Source of the DNA: Parafrankia irregularis
GTDB taxonomy: Bacteria > Actinomycetota > Actinomycetes > Frankiales > Frankiaceae
Direction: 5' to 3'
Assembly (NCBI RefSeq): GCF_001536285.1
Contig: NZ_FAOZ01000005.1
Location: 1 to 64,000 of the forward strand
Length of the DNA: 64,000 nt
Positions within the stretch are counted from its first letter, which is position 1. Every line of letters starts with the position of its first letter. The notes under the pieces are model-generated. The model searched no databases. It was not told the origin of the DNA and saw nothing but the letters and a program-made list of their open reading frames with translations. The translations under genes and the position numbers were made by a program. Below, in pieces: positions 52,098 through 61,495 of this stretch.

Positions 52098-53309
52098 GTG
52101 ACTGAGACGACCGGAACCGTGCCGTTGCCTCCCGCCGAGGAAGGCCGCGATTCCGCAGATAGCCGTGGTCCCGCAGACGGCCGGGGATCCGCAGACGGCC
52201 GGGGATCCGCAGACGGCCGCGACTCGGAGGAACTGCTCGCCGAGGATGTCGCCGAGCTGCAGGAGGTGGATCCCGATCCGCCCCAGATCAGCTACAGCGG
52301 CACCGACTTCGATATCGAGGGAATCGTTCGCCGGCACGACCGGGGCGACATCGTGGTGCCGTCGTTCGGCAACGACGATCCGAGCATCGAGACCGCGGGA
52401 TTCCAGCGCGAGTTCGTCTGGAAGCGCAGCCAGATGGACCGGTTCATCGAGTCGCTGCTGCTCGGCTATCCCATCCCGGGGATTTTCCTCGTCCAGCAGC
52501 AGGACCGCCGTTATCTCGTCCTGGACGGGCAGCAGCGCATCAGGACGCTGAGCCTCTTCTACGGTGGCAGCATCGGCAACCGCGAGTTCGCGCTGCAGAA
52601 CGTCGCCCCCCGTTTCCGGGATCTCACGTACAGCACACTTTCGGACGAACAGCGCCGCACCCTCGACAACACCTTCATCCAGGCGACCGTCGTCCGGACG
52701 GACGGGACGACGCAGTCGCTCGACGGTGTCTACCAGATCTTCGAGCGGCTGAACTCGGGTGGCACCCAGCTCACCCCGCACGAGATCCGCGTCGCGCTCT
52801 ACGCCGGCGAGTTCATCAGGTTCCTGACCGCGCTGAACGACAAGCCGGCCTGGCGGGCGCTCTACGGCCCGCGCTCCCCTCGGCTGCGCGACCAGGAGAT
52901 CGTGCTCAGGTTCATCGCGCTCTACATCTCGCCCGGCAACTACCGACGTCCGCTCAAGAAGTACCTCAACGACTTCGTCGGGACCCACCGGGACCTCGAT
53001 GACCTGCCGGTGGAGCTCATCGAGCGGCGTTTCACCCGGGCGACGGAGCTGGTGCTGGCCGACGCCGGGAGAAACGCGCTGCGTGCTCGGGGCCGCCAGT
53101 TGAACGCCTCTCTCACCGAGGCTCTGCTGGTGGGTCTGGCCCGCCGGCTCGACGCCGGTGACGAGCCGAGCGCCGGCCAGGTGAGCATGGCGATCACGAA
53201 CCTGCTCGGCGAACCCGGGATCGACTACGTGACCACCCGGGCCACCGCGGACGAGGACAGTGTGCGCAGGCGTCTCGGACTGGCCACGAGGGCCTTCTCC
53301 CGCATCTGA
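52098..53309 (+). CDS. DUF262 (GmrS/ParB-nuclease-like) protein
   Basis: 403 aa from GTG 52098. The first about 45 residues include a repeat, SADGRG, encoded by an 18-bp tandem repeat. The DUF262 core has GFQREFVWKRSQMDRFIESL, GYPIPGIFLVQQQ and the hallmark LVLDGQQRIRTL (about 142-153), then FERLNSGGTQLTPHEIR. DUF262 proteins, including the GmrS half of type IV restriction enzymes, use the DGQQR pocket for nucleotide-dependent action on DNA. The HEPN gene begins one base after the stop. The pair is probably an antiphage or toxin-antitoxin module. Confidence 0.88.
   Translation: MTETTGTVPLPPAEEGRDSADSRGPADGRGSADGRGSADGRDSEELLAEDVAELQEVDPDPPQISYSGTDFDIEGIVRRHDRGDIVVPSFGNDDPSIETAGFQREFVWKRSQMDRFIESLLLGYPIPGIFLVQQQDRRYLVLDGQQRIRTLSLFYGGSIGNREFALQNVAPRFRDLTYSTLSDEQRRTLDNTFIQATVVRTDGTTQSLDGVYQIFERLNSGGTQLTPHEIRVALYAGEFIRFLTALNDKPAWRALYGPRSPRLRDQEIVLRFIALYISPGNYRRPLKKYLNDFVGTHRDLDDLPVELIERRFTRATELVLADAGRNALRARGRQLNASLTEALLVGLARRLDAGDEPSAGQVSMAITNLLGEPGIDYVTTRATADEDSVRRRLGLATRAFSRI
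52153..52224 (+). repeat. 18-bp coding tandem repeat, four units
   Basis: Units of CCGCAGACGGCCGGGGAT (52171 and 52189 identical; 52153 and 52207 diverged) encode Ser-Ala-Asp-Gly-Arg-Gly repeats near the N-terminus of the DUF262 protein. Slippage would change the length of this linker without breaking frame. Confidence 0.85.
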
Positions 53310-53310
53310 G

Positions 53311-53895
53311 ATGGGCACCGGACAGATGGGCACCAGTCAGACGGGCGGCAACCAGACGGGCAGCAGCCAGACGGGCGGCAGAGGGCCGCGCCGCCATGCC
53401 CGCGAGGAGTGGCCGCCCGCCGAGACCCAGCTCATTCTCGGTCGCCTCGGGGAGTTATCGGCCCTGGTGCAGGAACAGGCGCGGATCCCCGACAACCAGG
53501 AAGTCGCGTCGTGGCTGGCCCGGCTGCTCGTGGTCCGCAGCTGCGGCTATCTGGAGCAGACCGTCGTCGTGACCTCCCGGGCCTACATCAGCCGGACGTC
53601 CAACGGCATGGTGCGAAACTTCGCGCTGGGTGCGCTGAAACGCGCGCCGAACCCCAGCGCCGACGCTCTGGGAGAGCTGGCGCTGCGCTTCGATCCGGCG
53701 CTGAAGTCCGAACTGAGAGCCCTGCTCGGGGCGAACGACCAGCGGTTGAGACGTGAGCTGAACTATCTGGTCGAGCTGCGGAACAAGATCGCCCATGGGC
53801 AGAACGAGAACGTCGGTGTGGCCAAGGCGCTGATCCTCAAGGAAGTCGCCTGCGAGGTCGCCGACTGGTACATCCTTCGCTTCCGGCCGCGCTGA
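53311..53895 (+). CDS. HEPN-domain protein paired with DUF262
   Basis: 194 aa from ATG 53311, one base after the DUF262 stop. The first 25 residues are a Gly/Thr/Gln repeat (MGTSQTGGNQTGSSQTGG). The rest is helical: VASWLARLLVVRSCGYLEQT, ELRALLGANDQRLRRELNYL, and the catalytic RNKIAH (RX4H) in LVELRNKIAHGQNENVG, typical of RiboL-PSP/MAE_28990-like HEPN RNases. DUF262-HEPN gene pairs recur in bacterial conflict loci. Both genes of this pair start with tandem-repeat linkers, which is unusual. Confidence 0.82.
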   Translation: MGTGQMGTSQTGGNQTGSSQTGGRGPRRHAREEWPPAETQLILGRLGELSALVQEQARIPDNQEVASWLARLLVVRSCGYLEQTVVVTSRAYISRTSNGMVRNFALGALKRAPNPSADALGELALRFDPALKSELRALLGANDQRLRRELNYLVELRNKIAHGQNENVGVAKALILKEVACEVADWYILRFRPR

Positions 53896-54107
53896 GACCT
53901 TCCGCACGCCGTGCCACGGCGATCTCGGCACGGCCGCCTGGCTCGGCCATCTGGAACGGCCGCCCGGCGCGACCGTCTCTCTCTCCCCCCAGTCGGCGAG
54001 AGTGCTACTGCCCACCTTTGCTGACACCACGGCGGTGTTCCCTCGTAGCGTCACCATGGCCCCGCAATGCGGATGGGGTGACCTGTTTCGCTAGGAAAGG
54101 CACGACG

Positions 54108-54263
54108 ATGGCGGATGTATCGGTGCGTCTGCCGGCCGAGGCCGGCACTGAGATCGTCTTGAATCTGTCTCTCTCCCAGGCAGTCCGGCTGATCGAATCC
54201 CTCACGGGCAGGGTCGCGGACGTGATGACCAAGCCCGAGCGGGTGGGAGTCGGTTCGCGCTGA
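54108..54263 (+). CDS. Small protein, 51 aa, function unknown
   Basis: ATG 54108 after AGGAAAGG at good spacing. Sequence starts ADVSVRLPAEAGTEIVLNLS and has an amphipathic helix SLSQAVRLIESLTGRVADVM. No motif recognised. It lies 95 bases ahead of the SDR gene on the same strand, and could be a leader gene of that operon. Confidence 0.6.
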   Translation: MADVSVRLPAEAGTEIVLNLSLSQAVRLIESLTGRVADVMTKPERVGVGSR

Positions 54264-54358
54264 GCGGAGACGACCCGCGCTGAGCGGAGGCGGCCCGCCT
54301 GCTGCGGTGGGCTGAACATCCACTGGTCGCACCGGCCCGGTACGCCGATGGTGGGCGC

Positions 54359-55120
54359 ATGACGAACACATCGACGCACCGTGTTGCGGTCGTCACCGGT
54401 GGCTCCCGCGGCATCGGCCGTGAGGTGGCCCTGAGGCTCGCCGCGGACGGTTTCGCGGTCGTCGTCGGGTACGCCGGTCGGACGGACGCGGCGCAGGACA
54501 CCGTGGCCGCCGCCGAGGCCGCCGCCGAGGCCGCCGGCGCCGGGGGTTCGGCGATCCCCGCGCAGGCCGACGTCGCCGACAAGCGCGCCGTCGCGGGCAT
54601 GTTCGACGCGGCCGAGGCGGAGTTCGGCGGGGTCGACGTCGTCGTGCACGCCGCTGGCAGGATGCCCCTGTCGACCGTCGCCGACCTGGATCTGGCGGTG
54701 CTCGACGAGTTGTACCGCACGAACATCCGCGGCACCTTCGTCGTCGCCCAGCAGGCAGCCCGCCGGCTGCGCCGAGGCGGGAGCCTGATCACCTTCTCGA
54801 CGTCGATTCTCGGGCTCGCCCTCCCCCGCTACGGCCCGTACGCGGCCAGCAAGGGCGCCGTCGAGGGCCTCACCCTGATCCTGGCCCGGGAGCTGCGCGG
54901 CCGGGACGTGACCGTCAACGCCGTCGCACCCGGCCCCACCGCGACCGACCTGTTCCTGCACGGCAAGGACGAGCAGACGATCGCCCGGCTGGCCGCGCAG
55001 CCGCCGCTGGAACGCCTGGGCACCCCGGCCGACATCGCCGGTGTCGTCGCCTTCCTCGCGAGCCCCGCAGGCCACTGGGTCAACGGCCAGAACATCCGCG
55101 TCAACGGCGGCATCGTCTGA
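54359..55120 (+). CDS. Short-chain dehydrogenase (3-ketoacyl-ACP-reductase-like)
   Basis: 253 aa. TGGSRGIG (about 14-21) binds NAD(P), HAAG is the NNAG-like motif, and the catalytic Ser and YAASK are in FSTSILGLALPRYGPYAASK. The C-terminal half matches FabG-type SDRs (VNAVAPGPTATDLF, ends NGQNIRVNGGIV). Soluble, length normal. It is next to the envelope polysaccharide genes but on the opposite strand, converging with them. Substrate unknown. Confidence 0.9.
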   Translation: MTNTSTHRVAVVTGGSRGIGREVALRLAADGFAVVVGYAGRTDAAQDTVAAAEAAAEAAGAGGSAIPAQADVADKRAVAGMFDAAEAEFGGVDVVVHAAGRMPLSTVADLDLAVLDELYRTNIRGTFVVAQQAARRLRRGGSLITFSTSILGLALPRYGPYAASKGAVEGLTLILARELRGRDVTVNAVAPGPTATDLFLHGKDEQTIARLAAQPPLERLGTPADIAGVVAFLASPAGHWVNGQNIRVNGGIV

Positions 55121-55192
55121 CCTCACGGGGCAGCGTCACCCGCCCTGCCGGGCCACCGAGCCCAGGCCGCACGACCGGCGGCGGGCACATGT

Positions 55193-55678
55193 TCACGTTC
55201 GCCGCGGTGTTCGTGCCGACGACGAGGGGACGGGGCCGTGTGCCTCGCTGCTCGCGAGTTCGTCACGCTGCTGGCTGAGGAAGCGGCGCAGCTCCGTGCT
55301 GGACGTGTGGACGGTGTACGGGAAGTAGACGACGCGGGCGCCGACCGTGGCCAGGTCGGCTTCCAGCTTCCGTCCTTTCGGGGTGTGCTGCCAGTCGTCG
55401 CCCTTGAACAGGACGTCGTAGTGGACCGCCGGCCACATGGCGAACTTGTCGTGATGGGAGTCGACGACGACCTCGTCGACCAGGCGCAGGCTGCCGACGA
55501 TCTCGAGGCGTTCCGCGAGCGGAACGACGGGCAGGTGGCCTTTCACCGCGAGTACGACCTCGTCGGTCACCACTCCCACGACGAGATGGTCGCAGGCCCC
55601 CCGGGCACGGCGGATGATGTTCAGGTGCCCGATGTGGAACATGTCGTAGACACCGGGAACGTAGCCGACGACGGTCAT
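55193..55678 (-). CDS. Cytidylyltransferase (TagD/GCT-like)
   Basis: 161 aa from ATG 55678, overlapping the upstream stop by four bases (ATGA). The HXGH nucleotidyltransferase box is VYDMFHIGHLNIIRRA, and the later RXXXSST element is YTVHTSSTELR. These make a CTP:glycerol-3-phosphate-type (or ethanolamine-phosphate) cytidylyltransferase, giving a CDP-alcohol. The coupled CDP-alcohol phosphotransferase upstream would use that product, so the pair probably attaches a phosphoalcohol to a lipid or polymer. The last 20 residues are a variable tail. Confidence 0.9.
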   Translation of the reverse strand: MTVVGYVPGVYDMFHIGHLNIIRRARGACDHLVVGVVTDEVVLAVKGHLPVVPLAERLEIVGSLRLVDEVVVDSHHDKFAMWPAVHYDVLFKGDDWQHTPKGRKLEADLATVGARVVYFPYTVHTSSTELRRFLSQQRDELASSEAHGPVPSSSARTPRRT

Positions 55679-56574
55679 CGTCGACCGCCCCGCACAGCGT
55701 TCACGACGCGAACGTTCACCCCAGGCATGAACGATGTCGGAGCGGGCGCCGGCGGAGCGAGCGGCCCTGGAGCCGCCGAGGTCGCAACGGCGCCGTTCGC
55801 GGCGGTCGCGCCGGTGGCAGCGGTCGGGGTGGTCACCCCCAGTGCGGTCATCGCCCGGTAGCCGCGCAGCAGCACGCCGAGCAGGTAGAGCGCGTTCGCG
55901 GCGGCGAGGGCCGCGTAGGCGACGCAGAACGGGGCGCTGAACGCGGTGCCTGCGCCGAGCAGGACGAAAATCAGGCACAGCAGCCCGTAGTCGCTGGGCA
56001 GTACGAGAAGCGACCGCCAGATCGGAGCGTTCGTCCCGGTCGCGGCGGCCACTGGGCGGGTCCGGCGCAGGAAGTCGCTGATGATCATCGAGAAGAAGGT
56101 GACCGTGGCGACTGCCGCGAAGGCCAGCGGGACCAGGAGGAACTCGCCGCGGCCGAGGGCGGAGAAGCGGAAGCAGGAAACCGCGACGGCCAGGTGCAGC
56201 AGCGGGATCTTCGCCGAGTCGCAGACGTGGTCGAGCCATTCGCCGACCGGGCTGCCGCCGCCGCGCAGCCGGGCGAGCTGGCCGTCGGCCGCGTCGAGGG
56301 CGTAGCCGATCACGAGGGCGAGGCAGACGGCGACGCCGACGGGTGCGGTCGGGCGGGCGTACGCGAGCAGGGCGATGCCGCCGAAGGTGAACAGCCCGCT
56401 GATGGCGGTCACCTGGTTCGGGGTGAGCCCGGCGGTGTAGCCGGCGGCGGCGAACAGTCGACCCAGCCGCCGGTTCACGAAACGCGAGTAGGCGGGTGCG
56501 CCTTTCGGTGACTTCTGCGCGGAGTTCAGCCGATCCAGAGCCGCGCGGAAACCGGCCGGCGGGGAGACGCTCAT
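55675..56574 (-). CDS. CDP-alcohol phosphatidyltransferase
   Basis: 299 aa integral membrane protein. The signature DAADGQLARLRGGGSPVGEW then LDHVCD fits DGXXAR-X8-G-X3-D-X3-D (about residues 93-118). Roughly six hydrophobic segments. A long Ala/Pro/Thr-rich C-terminal tail (about 240-290) is not part of the family fold. Overlaps both neighbours by four bases, so genes 57905 to 55193 form one operon. It transfers a phosphoalcohol from CDP to a membrane acceptor. Confidence 0.9.
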   Translation of the reverse strand: MSVSPPAGFRAALDRLNSAQKSPKGAPAYSRFVNRRLGRLFAAAGYTAGLTPNQVTAISGLFTFGGIALLAYARPTAPVGVAVCLALVIGYALDAADGQLARLRGGGSPVGEWLDHVCDSAKIPLLHLAVAVSCFRFSALGRGEFLLVPLAFAAVATVTFFSMIISDFLRRTRPVAAATGTNAPIWRSLLVLPSDYGLLCLIFVLLGAGTAFSAPFCVAYAALAAANALYLLGVLLRGYRAMTALGVTTPTAATGATAANGAVATSAAPGPLAPPAPAPTSFMPGVNVRVVNAVRGGRR

Positions 56575-57905
56575 GCGTGCCTCCGGCTCGCGAGGCGCAG
56601 CGCCTGCCGCCGCGGCACCGAACCCGGAAGCGAAAGCGGAGCCGAAAGCGGGGCCGAAAGCGGGCGCGGAAGCGGAAGTGGAAGCTGGAGCGGGAGCTGA
56701 AGCTGAACAGCGGCAGGAACCGAAACGGGGACGGGACCGGGAGCGGTGACGGGCGCAAGGTCCCCGCTCTCGGTGAATCGGCGAAGGGAGCTGGTCAATG
56801 TGGGCCGCCAGTGCGGGTCACGGCCGGCGAGGCGGAGGCAGAGTTTCTCGTAGCCGACCGCGACCTCGTCCCAGTCGAATTTCGCGGCGGCCCGGTTTCG
56901 CGCGAGCAGGCCGTACCGATCGCCGATGATCGGGTTCCTTTCGGTCGCTTCGAGGTGGCGGGCCAGCTCGTCCGGCTCGGTGAAATAGAAACCGGCGTCG
57001 CCGAGCACCTCGCGGTTGAAGCGGTTCCCGGTGGCTATCACGGTGGCGCCCGCGCCCATCGCGCGCAGCAGCGACGGGTTGGTGCCGCCGACGCTGTGGC
57101 CGTGCAGGTAGGTCAGGCTGGCCGCGTAGAGCGCGTTGAGCAGTTCCTGGTCGTAGACCGCGCCCAGGGAGACGACCCGCGGGTCGGTGGCGAGGAGCTG
57201 GGTGAGGTCGCGGGTGTACCGCGTCGGGTAGGGGTTTCCGCCGACGACCACGAGTGGATGTCGGGAGCCGCTCGCCAGGTATCCGCGGGCGATGAGGTCG
57301 ATGTTGTTCTCGGGTTCCATCCGGGCGACGACCAGGTGGAACTCCTTCGCGCGCAGGCCGAGCTCGGCGACCCGGGCGGTAGCGGCGGATTCGAGCAGTG
57401 GGGCGCCGTAGGTGAGCACGGTCGAGTCCGCGTGGAACTTCCAGCGGTAGTAGTCCGCGATGGCCGTGCAGTCGGCGATCAGGTCATCGGCCCAGGCCAC
57501 CGCGAGGGCCTCGGCCATCATGTAGTAGCGCCGCCCGGCGCCGGCCCATTTGCCGCGGCGCCACTCCAGCCCGTCGACGTGCACGGCCACCGGGATTTTC
57601 CGCAGCCGGAGCAGGGGTAAGAGGGGGGCGTTGGCGGCGTTGAAGAGCAGCGCGACGTCCGGCCGGTGCCGCAGGGCGTGCGCGACGCTCACCGTGGTGT
57701 GGCTGATTGTCTCCAGCGATCGGCGGCGCAGGGCCGGCAGCTCGACTCGGCGCATTCCCAGGAATTCGTCCGGGCCTTTGCCGCGGCAGTAGACGGTGAC
57801 GTCATGGCCCAGCTCGACGAGCCGGCGGCCGACCTCCTCCACCGCCGTCTCGAAGCCGCCGTAGTTCGCCGGCACACCACGGGTACCGAGCATGGCTATT
57901 CGCAT
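56571..57905 (-). CDS. GT4 glycosyltransferase (DUF1972 N-terminus)
   Basis: 444 aa; ATG 57905 is preferred (GGGGCG just upstream, and IAMLGTRGVPANYGGFETAV is the family start). The DUF1972/GT4 layout is complete: N-terminal GTRG...GGFET, C-terminal VVARMEPENNIDLIARGY and GHSVGGTNPSLLRAMGAG. It resembles rhamnosyl- or mannosyltransferases of capsule loci. The last 60 residues are a low-complexity Pro/Leu/Val tail encoded by GGAAGC-like repeats. First gene of the operon with the CDP-alcohol enzymes. Confidence 0.88.
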   Translation of the reverse strand: MRIAMLGTRGVPANYGGFETAVEEVGRRLVELGHDVTVYCRGKGPDEFLGMRRVELPALRRRSLETISHTTVSVAHALRHRPDVALLFNAANAPLLPLLRLRKIPVAVHVDGLEWRRGKWAGAGRRYYMMAEALAVAWADDLIADCTAIADYYRWKFHADSTVLTYGAPLLESAATARVAELGLRAKEFHLVVARMEPENNIDLIARGYLASGSRHPLVVVGGNPYPTRYTRDLTQLLATDPRVVSLGAVYDQELLNALYAASLTYLHGHSVGGTNPSLLRAMGAGATVIATGNRFNREVLGDAGFYFTEPDELARHLEATERNPIIGDRYGLLARNRAAAKFDWDEVAVGYEKLCLRLAGRDPHWRPTLTSSLRRFTESGDLAPVTAPGPVPVSVPAAVQLQLPLQLPLPLPRPLSAPLSAPLSLPGSVPRRQALRLASRRHA

Positions 57906-58087
57906 TTCGCCCCACCCCACGTTCAGATTCCGTGCGTGCCCCGCAACGCGAACGTAGCCGTCACCCTTATCCGCAGATGGCAGGGATCGTCATTTTCTGG
58001 AAAATTAATGGTACACGGAGCGGCACCTCTTGTTCAATTTCTGGAAAACTGGTGCCAGCATTCCAGGAAAGGCCGAGAAAAAGTCTC

Positions 58088-60619
58088 CTAATTTGTTCTG
58101 CCGGCCTGGTTGTGCCGTTGGATCTGGGCCGGCGTCAGCGCGGTCGGGTAGATCGCCACCTCGTCGATCGCGCCGGCGAGGAAGTTGCTGGTCGGCCGGT
58201 CCGGCCAGAATCCCAGGGCGTCCCCGCCGACCCGCCAGTAGCCGCTGAACGCCTGGGCGGACGTCGTCGCCGGATCCTGGCCGACCTGGGCACCGTCGAC
58301 GTAGAGCGACATCCCGGCGCCGGACAGGGTGGCCACCACGTGATGCCACCGCCCGTCGTTGTAGGCGCCGGCGCTGGTGATCGTCCGGAAGCCGCCGGGG
58401 TTCACGCCGAACGTGACCCGGCCCGCGTTGGTCAGGTAGACGTGCCGGTCGTAGCTGAAGGACGTCCCGGTGTTGCTGCCGCCGAAGCCGAGGAGCTTCC
58501 CGCCGCGGGTCGAGGTGGTGTTGAACCAGGCCTCGGCGCTGAACGTGGCCGGCGCGGTCACCGCCGTCGGCGTGGCGCCGAAGCCGGTGGAGGTGCCGCT
58601 GAAGGTCGAGGCGGTGTCCGCGTCACCGGCGATCGCGCCCGGGGTGCCACGGGTCACGGTGCTCCCCAGGCGCAGGTCCGCGCCGCCGGCCAGGTCACGG
58701 GAGGTCGTGGTGCCGGCCGTCTCGCCGAGACGCCAGTAGTTGGCCGGCCCGTCGGCCAGGACCGTCCGGGCGTAGGCGCTGGTCGGAGCGGGGCCCGCGC
58801 CCGTCACCGTCACCGGTGCGCTGGTCGGGCCCGGCGTGACGTTGCCGAGCGGGTCGGACACGTAGACGCGGTAGGTGTGGGTGCCGGCGCTCAGGCCGGT
58901 GTCGACGAACGTGGCCGGCTGCGGTTTCCAGAACCGCCCGTTGATCGTCGTGGTGTGGACGGGGCTCGCGGTGTTGCCGTCCCGGACGATCCGGTAGGTG
59001 AGGGCCTCGTTGTCGTTGTCGTAGGTCGTCGTCCAGCTGACCCGCGCCGAGCCCGCGCCCACTGCCTGGACGGTCGGGGTCAGAGCCGCGGCGGAGTAGA
59101 CCGGGCCTACCCGGTTCGGCGCCACCGCGCGGATCGCGAAGCGGACCAGGCCCTGCTGAGGCGTCCCGTTCACGGACGGGAACTCACCGCCCAGCGACAG
59201 GTAGCTGCTGTTCCCGGTGATCGACCAGGCGGCCTGGCCCTGGCCGGTGAACGTGCCGGCGGCGAGCTTCGGGTACCAGTTGAGCTGGGTCGGGGCCGGG
59301 TTGCCGGAGAAGTCGGCGTAGCCGATCAGCGTGTTGCGCCCGACGGTACCGGTTGCCCTGGTGGTAAAGGCCAGCGCCCGGTAGTACGACATCGGATCGG
59401 TCTGCGGGAAGGCTCCGATGTTGCCGCAGAAGTGCGCGTGCCCCACGTTGTACAGGACGCCGCCGACGGCGAAGTTGTCGTAGGTGTCGCCGTGGCAGTC
59501 CTCGAGCCAGATCAGGTCACCGGTGGTGGGGTTCGCGGCGAAGCTGCCCTCGAGGTTGCCGCTCGTCGCCCCGGACACCCAGCCCGACCCGTAGATGTTC
59601 GTGCCGTCGGTGCGCAGGCTGTCGATGCTCGCCTTGTCGCCGGAGTTGCGCACGATCCGGTTCGCCGCCCACGGCAGGGTCGCGCCGGTGGTGGCGTCGA
59701 CGGCGCCGAGCCCGGTCGCGGACACGCCGTTGAGGGAGTTGAACTGGCCGCCGACGATGACCCGGGACCGGTCAGGGGTCAGGACCATCGCGTTGACCTG
59801 GCCGTTCGCGGCCGCCGGCGCCCAGTTCAGCAAAGCCCCGGTGGACGTCGAGTAGGCGGCCAGGCGGGAGCGGGTGTTTCCCATCGCCGAAGCGAAGACC
59901 CCGCCGGCGTAGAGGGTCGAGTCGGAGGCGGTCAGGGCGCGTACCGACGCGGCGGCGCCGCCCGTCCAGCCGCTGACGAGGGAGCCGTCGACGGTGCTGA
60001 ACGCGGCGATCCGGTTGCGGGTCTGCCCGTCGACGGCGGTGAAGTCACCGCCGACGTAGATCCTGCGGCCGTCGGGTGAGGCGGTGATCGCCCGGCCCTG
60101 GGCGTTGAGCGTGTGGTTGAAGCCCGCGATCAGGTTGCCGGTCGTGATGTCGTAGGCGAGCAGGTTGCCCCGCGGGGTCTCGTTCACGCCGGCGGCGGCG
60201 CCGGCGGGCCGGGCCGCGGTGAAGCTGCCCGTCACGAAGACCGTGTTGCCGACGGTCGCCTGCGCCCACACGACGCCGTTCACCTGGACGGTCGGCAGGG
60301 CGTCCACGCTGACCGTCGCCGGTGTCGACGGATCGGGTGGCGCGGTGTCCGCCGCGGCGCCCGGTGCCGTCAGCAGGACCGACGCGCCGGTGCCGACGAC
60401 GGCCAGGGCGGCGACCGTGGCCACACCGACCAGGCGCCTGGCGAACCCGCCACGCCCGACGAACCCGCGATGCCCGGCGACCGTGCCGCGCCCGGCGAAC
60501 CCGCCACGCCCGGCGGGCTGGCCCGCGCCGCCGGCCGGCCGGACAAGCCTGCCGGCAGGTAAATCCCCGCCTCGCCCTGACTTTCGCCGCGTCACCCGCG
60601 TCACCCGCGTCACCCGCAT
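58088..60619 (-). CDS. Secreted beta-propeller/Fn3/LamG surface protein
   Basis: About 843 aa from ATG 60619, chosen because AGGAAGAG lies just ahead (an in-frame start at 60673 adds 18 residues). A very long basic N-region precedes a signal segment (LVGVATVAALAVVGTGASVL, then AAA-D cleavage). It then has repeats of a WD/PQQ-like propeller with IYVGGDFTAVDGQ, LYAGGVFASAMG and VIVGGQFNSLNG. A fibronectin-like domain (about 520-620) and a LamG/concanavalin-like C-terminal domain (YWRLGETAGT ... WHHVVATLSG ... GAIDEVAIY) follow. Likely a cell-surface carbohydrate-binding protein of the polysaccharide locus. Tandem GTCACCCGC units encode its first residues. Confidence 0.85.
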   Translation of the reverse strand: MRVTRVTRVTRRKSGRGGDLPAGRLVRPAGGAGQPAGRGGFAGRGTVAGHRGFVGRGGFARRLVGVATVAALAVVGTGASVLLTAPGAAADTAPPDPSTPATVSVDALPTVQVNGVVWAQATVGNTVFVTGSFTAARPAGAAAGVNETPRGNLLAYDITTGNLIAGFNHTLNAQGRAITASPDGRRIYVGGDFTAVDGQTRNRIAAFSTVDGSLVSGWTGGAAASVRALTASDSTLYAGGVFASAMGNTRSRLAAYSTSTGALLNWAPAAANGQVNAMVLTPDRSRVIVGGQFNSLNGVSATGLGAVDATTGATLPWAANRIVRNSGDKASIDSLRTDGTNIYGSGWVSGATSGNLEGSFAANPTTGDLIWLEDCHGDTYDNFAVGGVLYNVGHAHFCGNIGAFPQTDPMSYYRALAFTTRATGTVGRNTLIGYADFSGNPAPTQLNWYPKLAAGTFTGQGQAAWSITGNSSYLSLGGEFPSVNGTPQQGLVRFAIRAVAPNRVGPVYSAAALTPTVQAVGAGSARVSWTTTYDNDNEALTYRIVRDGNTASPVHTTTINGRFWKPQPATFVDTGLSAGTHTYRVYVSDPLGNVTPGPTSAPVTVTGAGPAPTSAYARTVLADGPANYWRLGETAGTTTSRDLAGGADLRLGSTVTRGTPGAIAGDADTASTFSGTSTGFGATPTAVTAPATFSAEAWFNTTSTRGGKLLGFGGSNTGTSFSYDRHVYLTNAGRVTFGVNPGGFRTITSAGAYNDGRWHHVVATLSGAGMSLYVDGAQVGQDPATTSAQAFSGYWRVGGDALGFWPDRPTSNFLAGAIDEVAIYPTALTPAQIQRHNQAGRTN

Positions 60620-60928
60620 CACGCTCTTCCTACGCCGAGCGCGACCGGAAGCACGCCCACCATTACCCAGCATTAATTCACAGCTGTGCCGGTTTTCGGG
60701 GAACCTTACACAGCGATCCGCGCCATCTCAACCGTTCAGCATTGCGACGAATTAGCCCCCACGCGGCGACGCGCCACGGAAACCAAGAAAAGTCAACGGA
60801 GAATCAACGGTCCCGACCGGAATTTCGTCGACCCGATAAACAGATCAGGCCGCCTTTTGAAGCCGGTGCCCGCGGTGGGTGTGCGCCAACCCGCGCGCCA
60901 GCGGACCGCCCGTCAGCCGACCGGGATG

Positions 60929-61495
60929 TCAGCCGATCGGACCGGAGAAGACGACCGCGGGTTTCGCCGGGTCGTAGCTGACGACAGCTGTGACCCTGGC
61001 GCGCTGGTCCTCGGGGATGAGGAAGACGTAGACACCGTCGACGGTGCGCCCCGGCTGCAGTGTTCCTGCCAGGGGACGCACCGTGCCGCCGTCATCGGGC
61101 TGCGCCGGCGTGTCGTCCGCGCCGTAGGACACGGTGATGTTGGCCCCGTTCAGGTCGACGACCTGCCCGGAGTCGTTGCGCAGGGTGAACGTGAAGGCGA
61201 CGGCGGGCCGGCCGACGAACTGCCCCGGCCCCTCGCCGGTCGAGCGCACCGGGCTGATGTCGGCCACCGAGACAACGACCTTGCCCGCTCCGGACGCCGG
61301 CGCCGAGAACGGAGCCGGGCCGGCGGTCGGTGCCGGCGCGCTCGGCACGGCGGCGAGCGCGGTCGGGAAGGGGCCCTGCTTTCGGTAGGGGTCGTCCCCC
61401 GCCCCGTCGTCGCCACCTCCACAGCCGGCAAGCGCGACCACGGCCGCGACAACCCCGGCCAGCACCCCGGACCCAAGGACGGATAACGATCTCAC
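60929..61495 (-). CDS. Lipoprotein with DUF4352-like domain
   Basis: About 188 aa from GTG 61495 (GTG 61516 also possible). The lipobox is VVALAGC at about residues 18-24, followed by a Gly/Asp linker and an Ala/Pro spacer. The C-terminal beta-sandwich (VVVSVADISPVRS, FTFTLRNDSGQVVDL, DGVYVFLIPEDQRARV) matches DUF4352-type immunoglobulin-like domains. Anchored outside the membrane. Lies between surface-protein and glycosyltransferase genes. Function unknown. Confidence 0.85.
   Translation of the reverse strand: MRSLSVLGSGVLAGVVAAVVALAGCGGGDDGAGDDPYRKQGPFPTALAAVPSAPAPTAGPAPFSAPASGAGKVVVSVADISPVRSTGEGPGQFVGRPAVAFTFTLRNDSGQVVDLNGANITVSYGADDTPAQPDDGGTVRPLAGTLQPGRTVDGVYVFLIPEDQRARVTAVVSYDPAKPAVVFSGPIG

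Noticed and set aside
56496-60079. Long plus-strand frames opposite the GT4 and LamG genes
   Set aside because: Low-complexity Arg/Val/Gly translations that mirror well-supported minus-strand genes.
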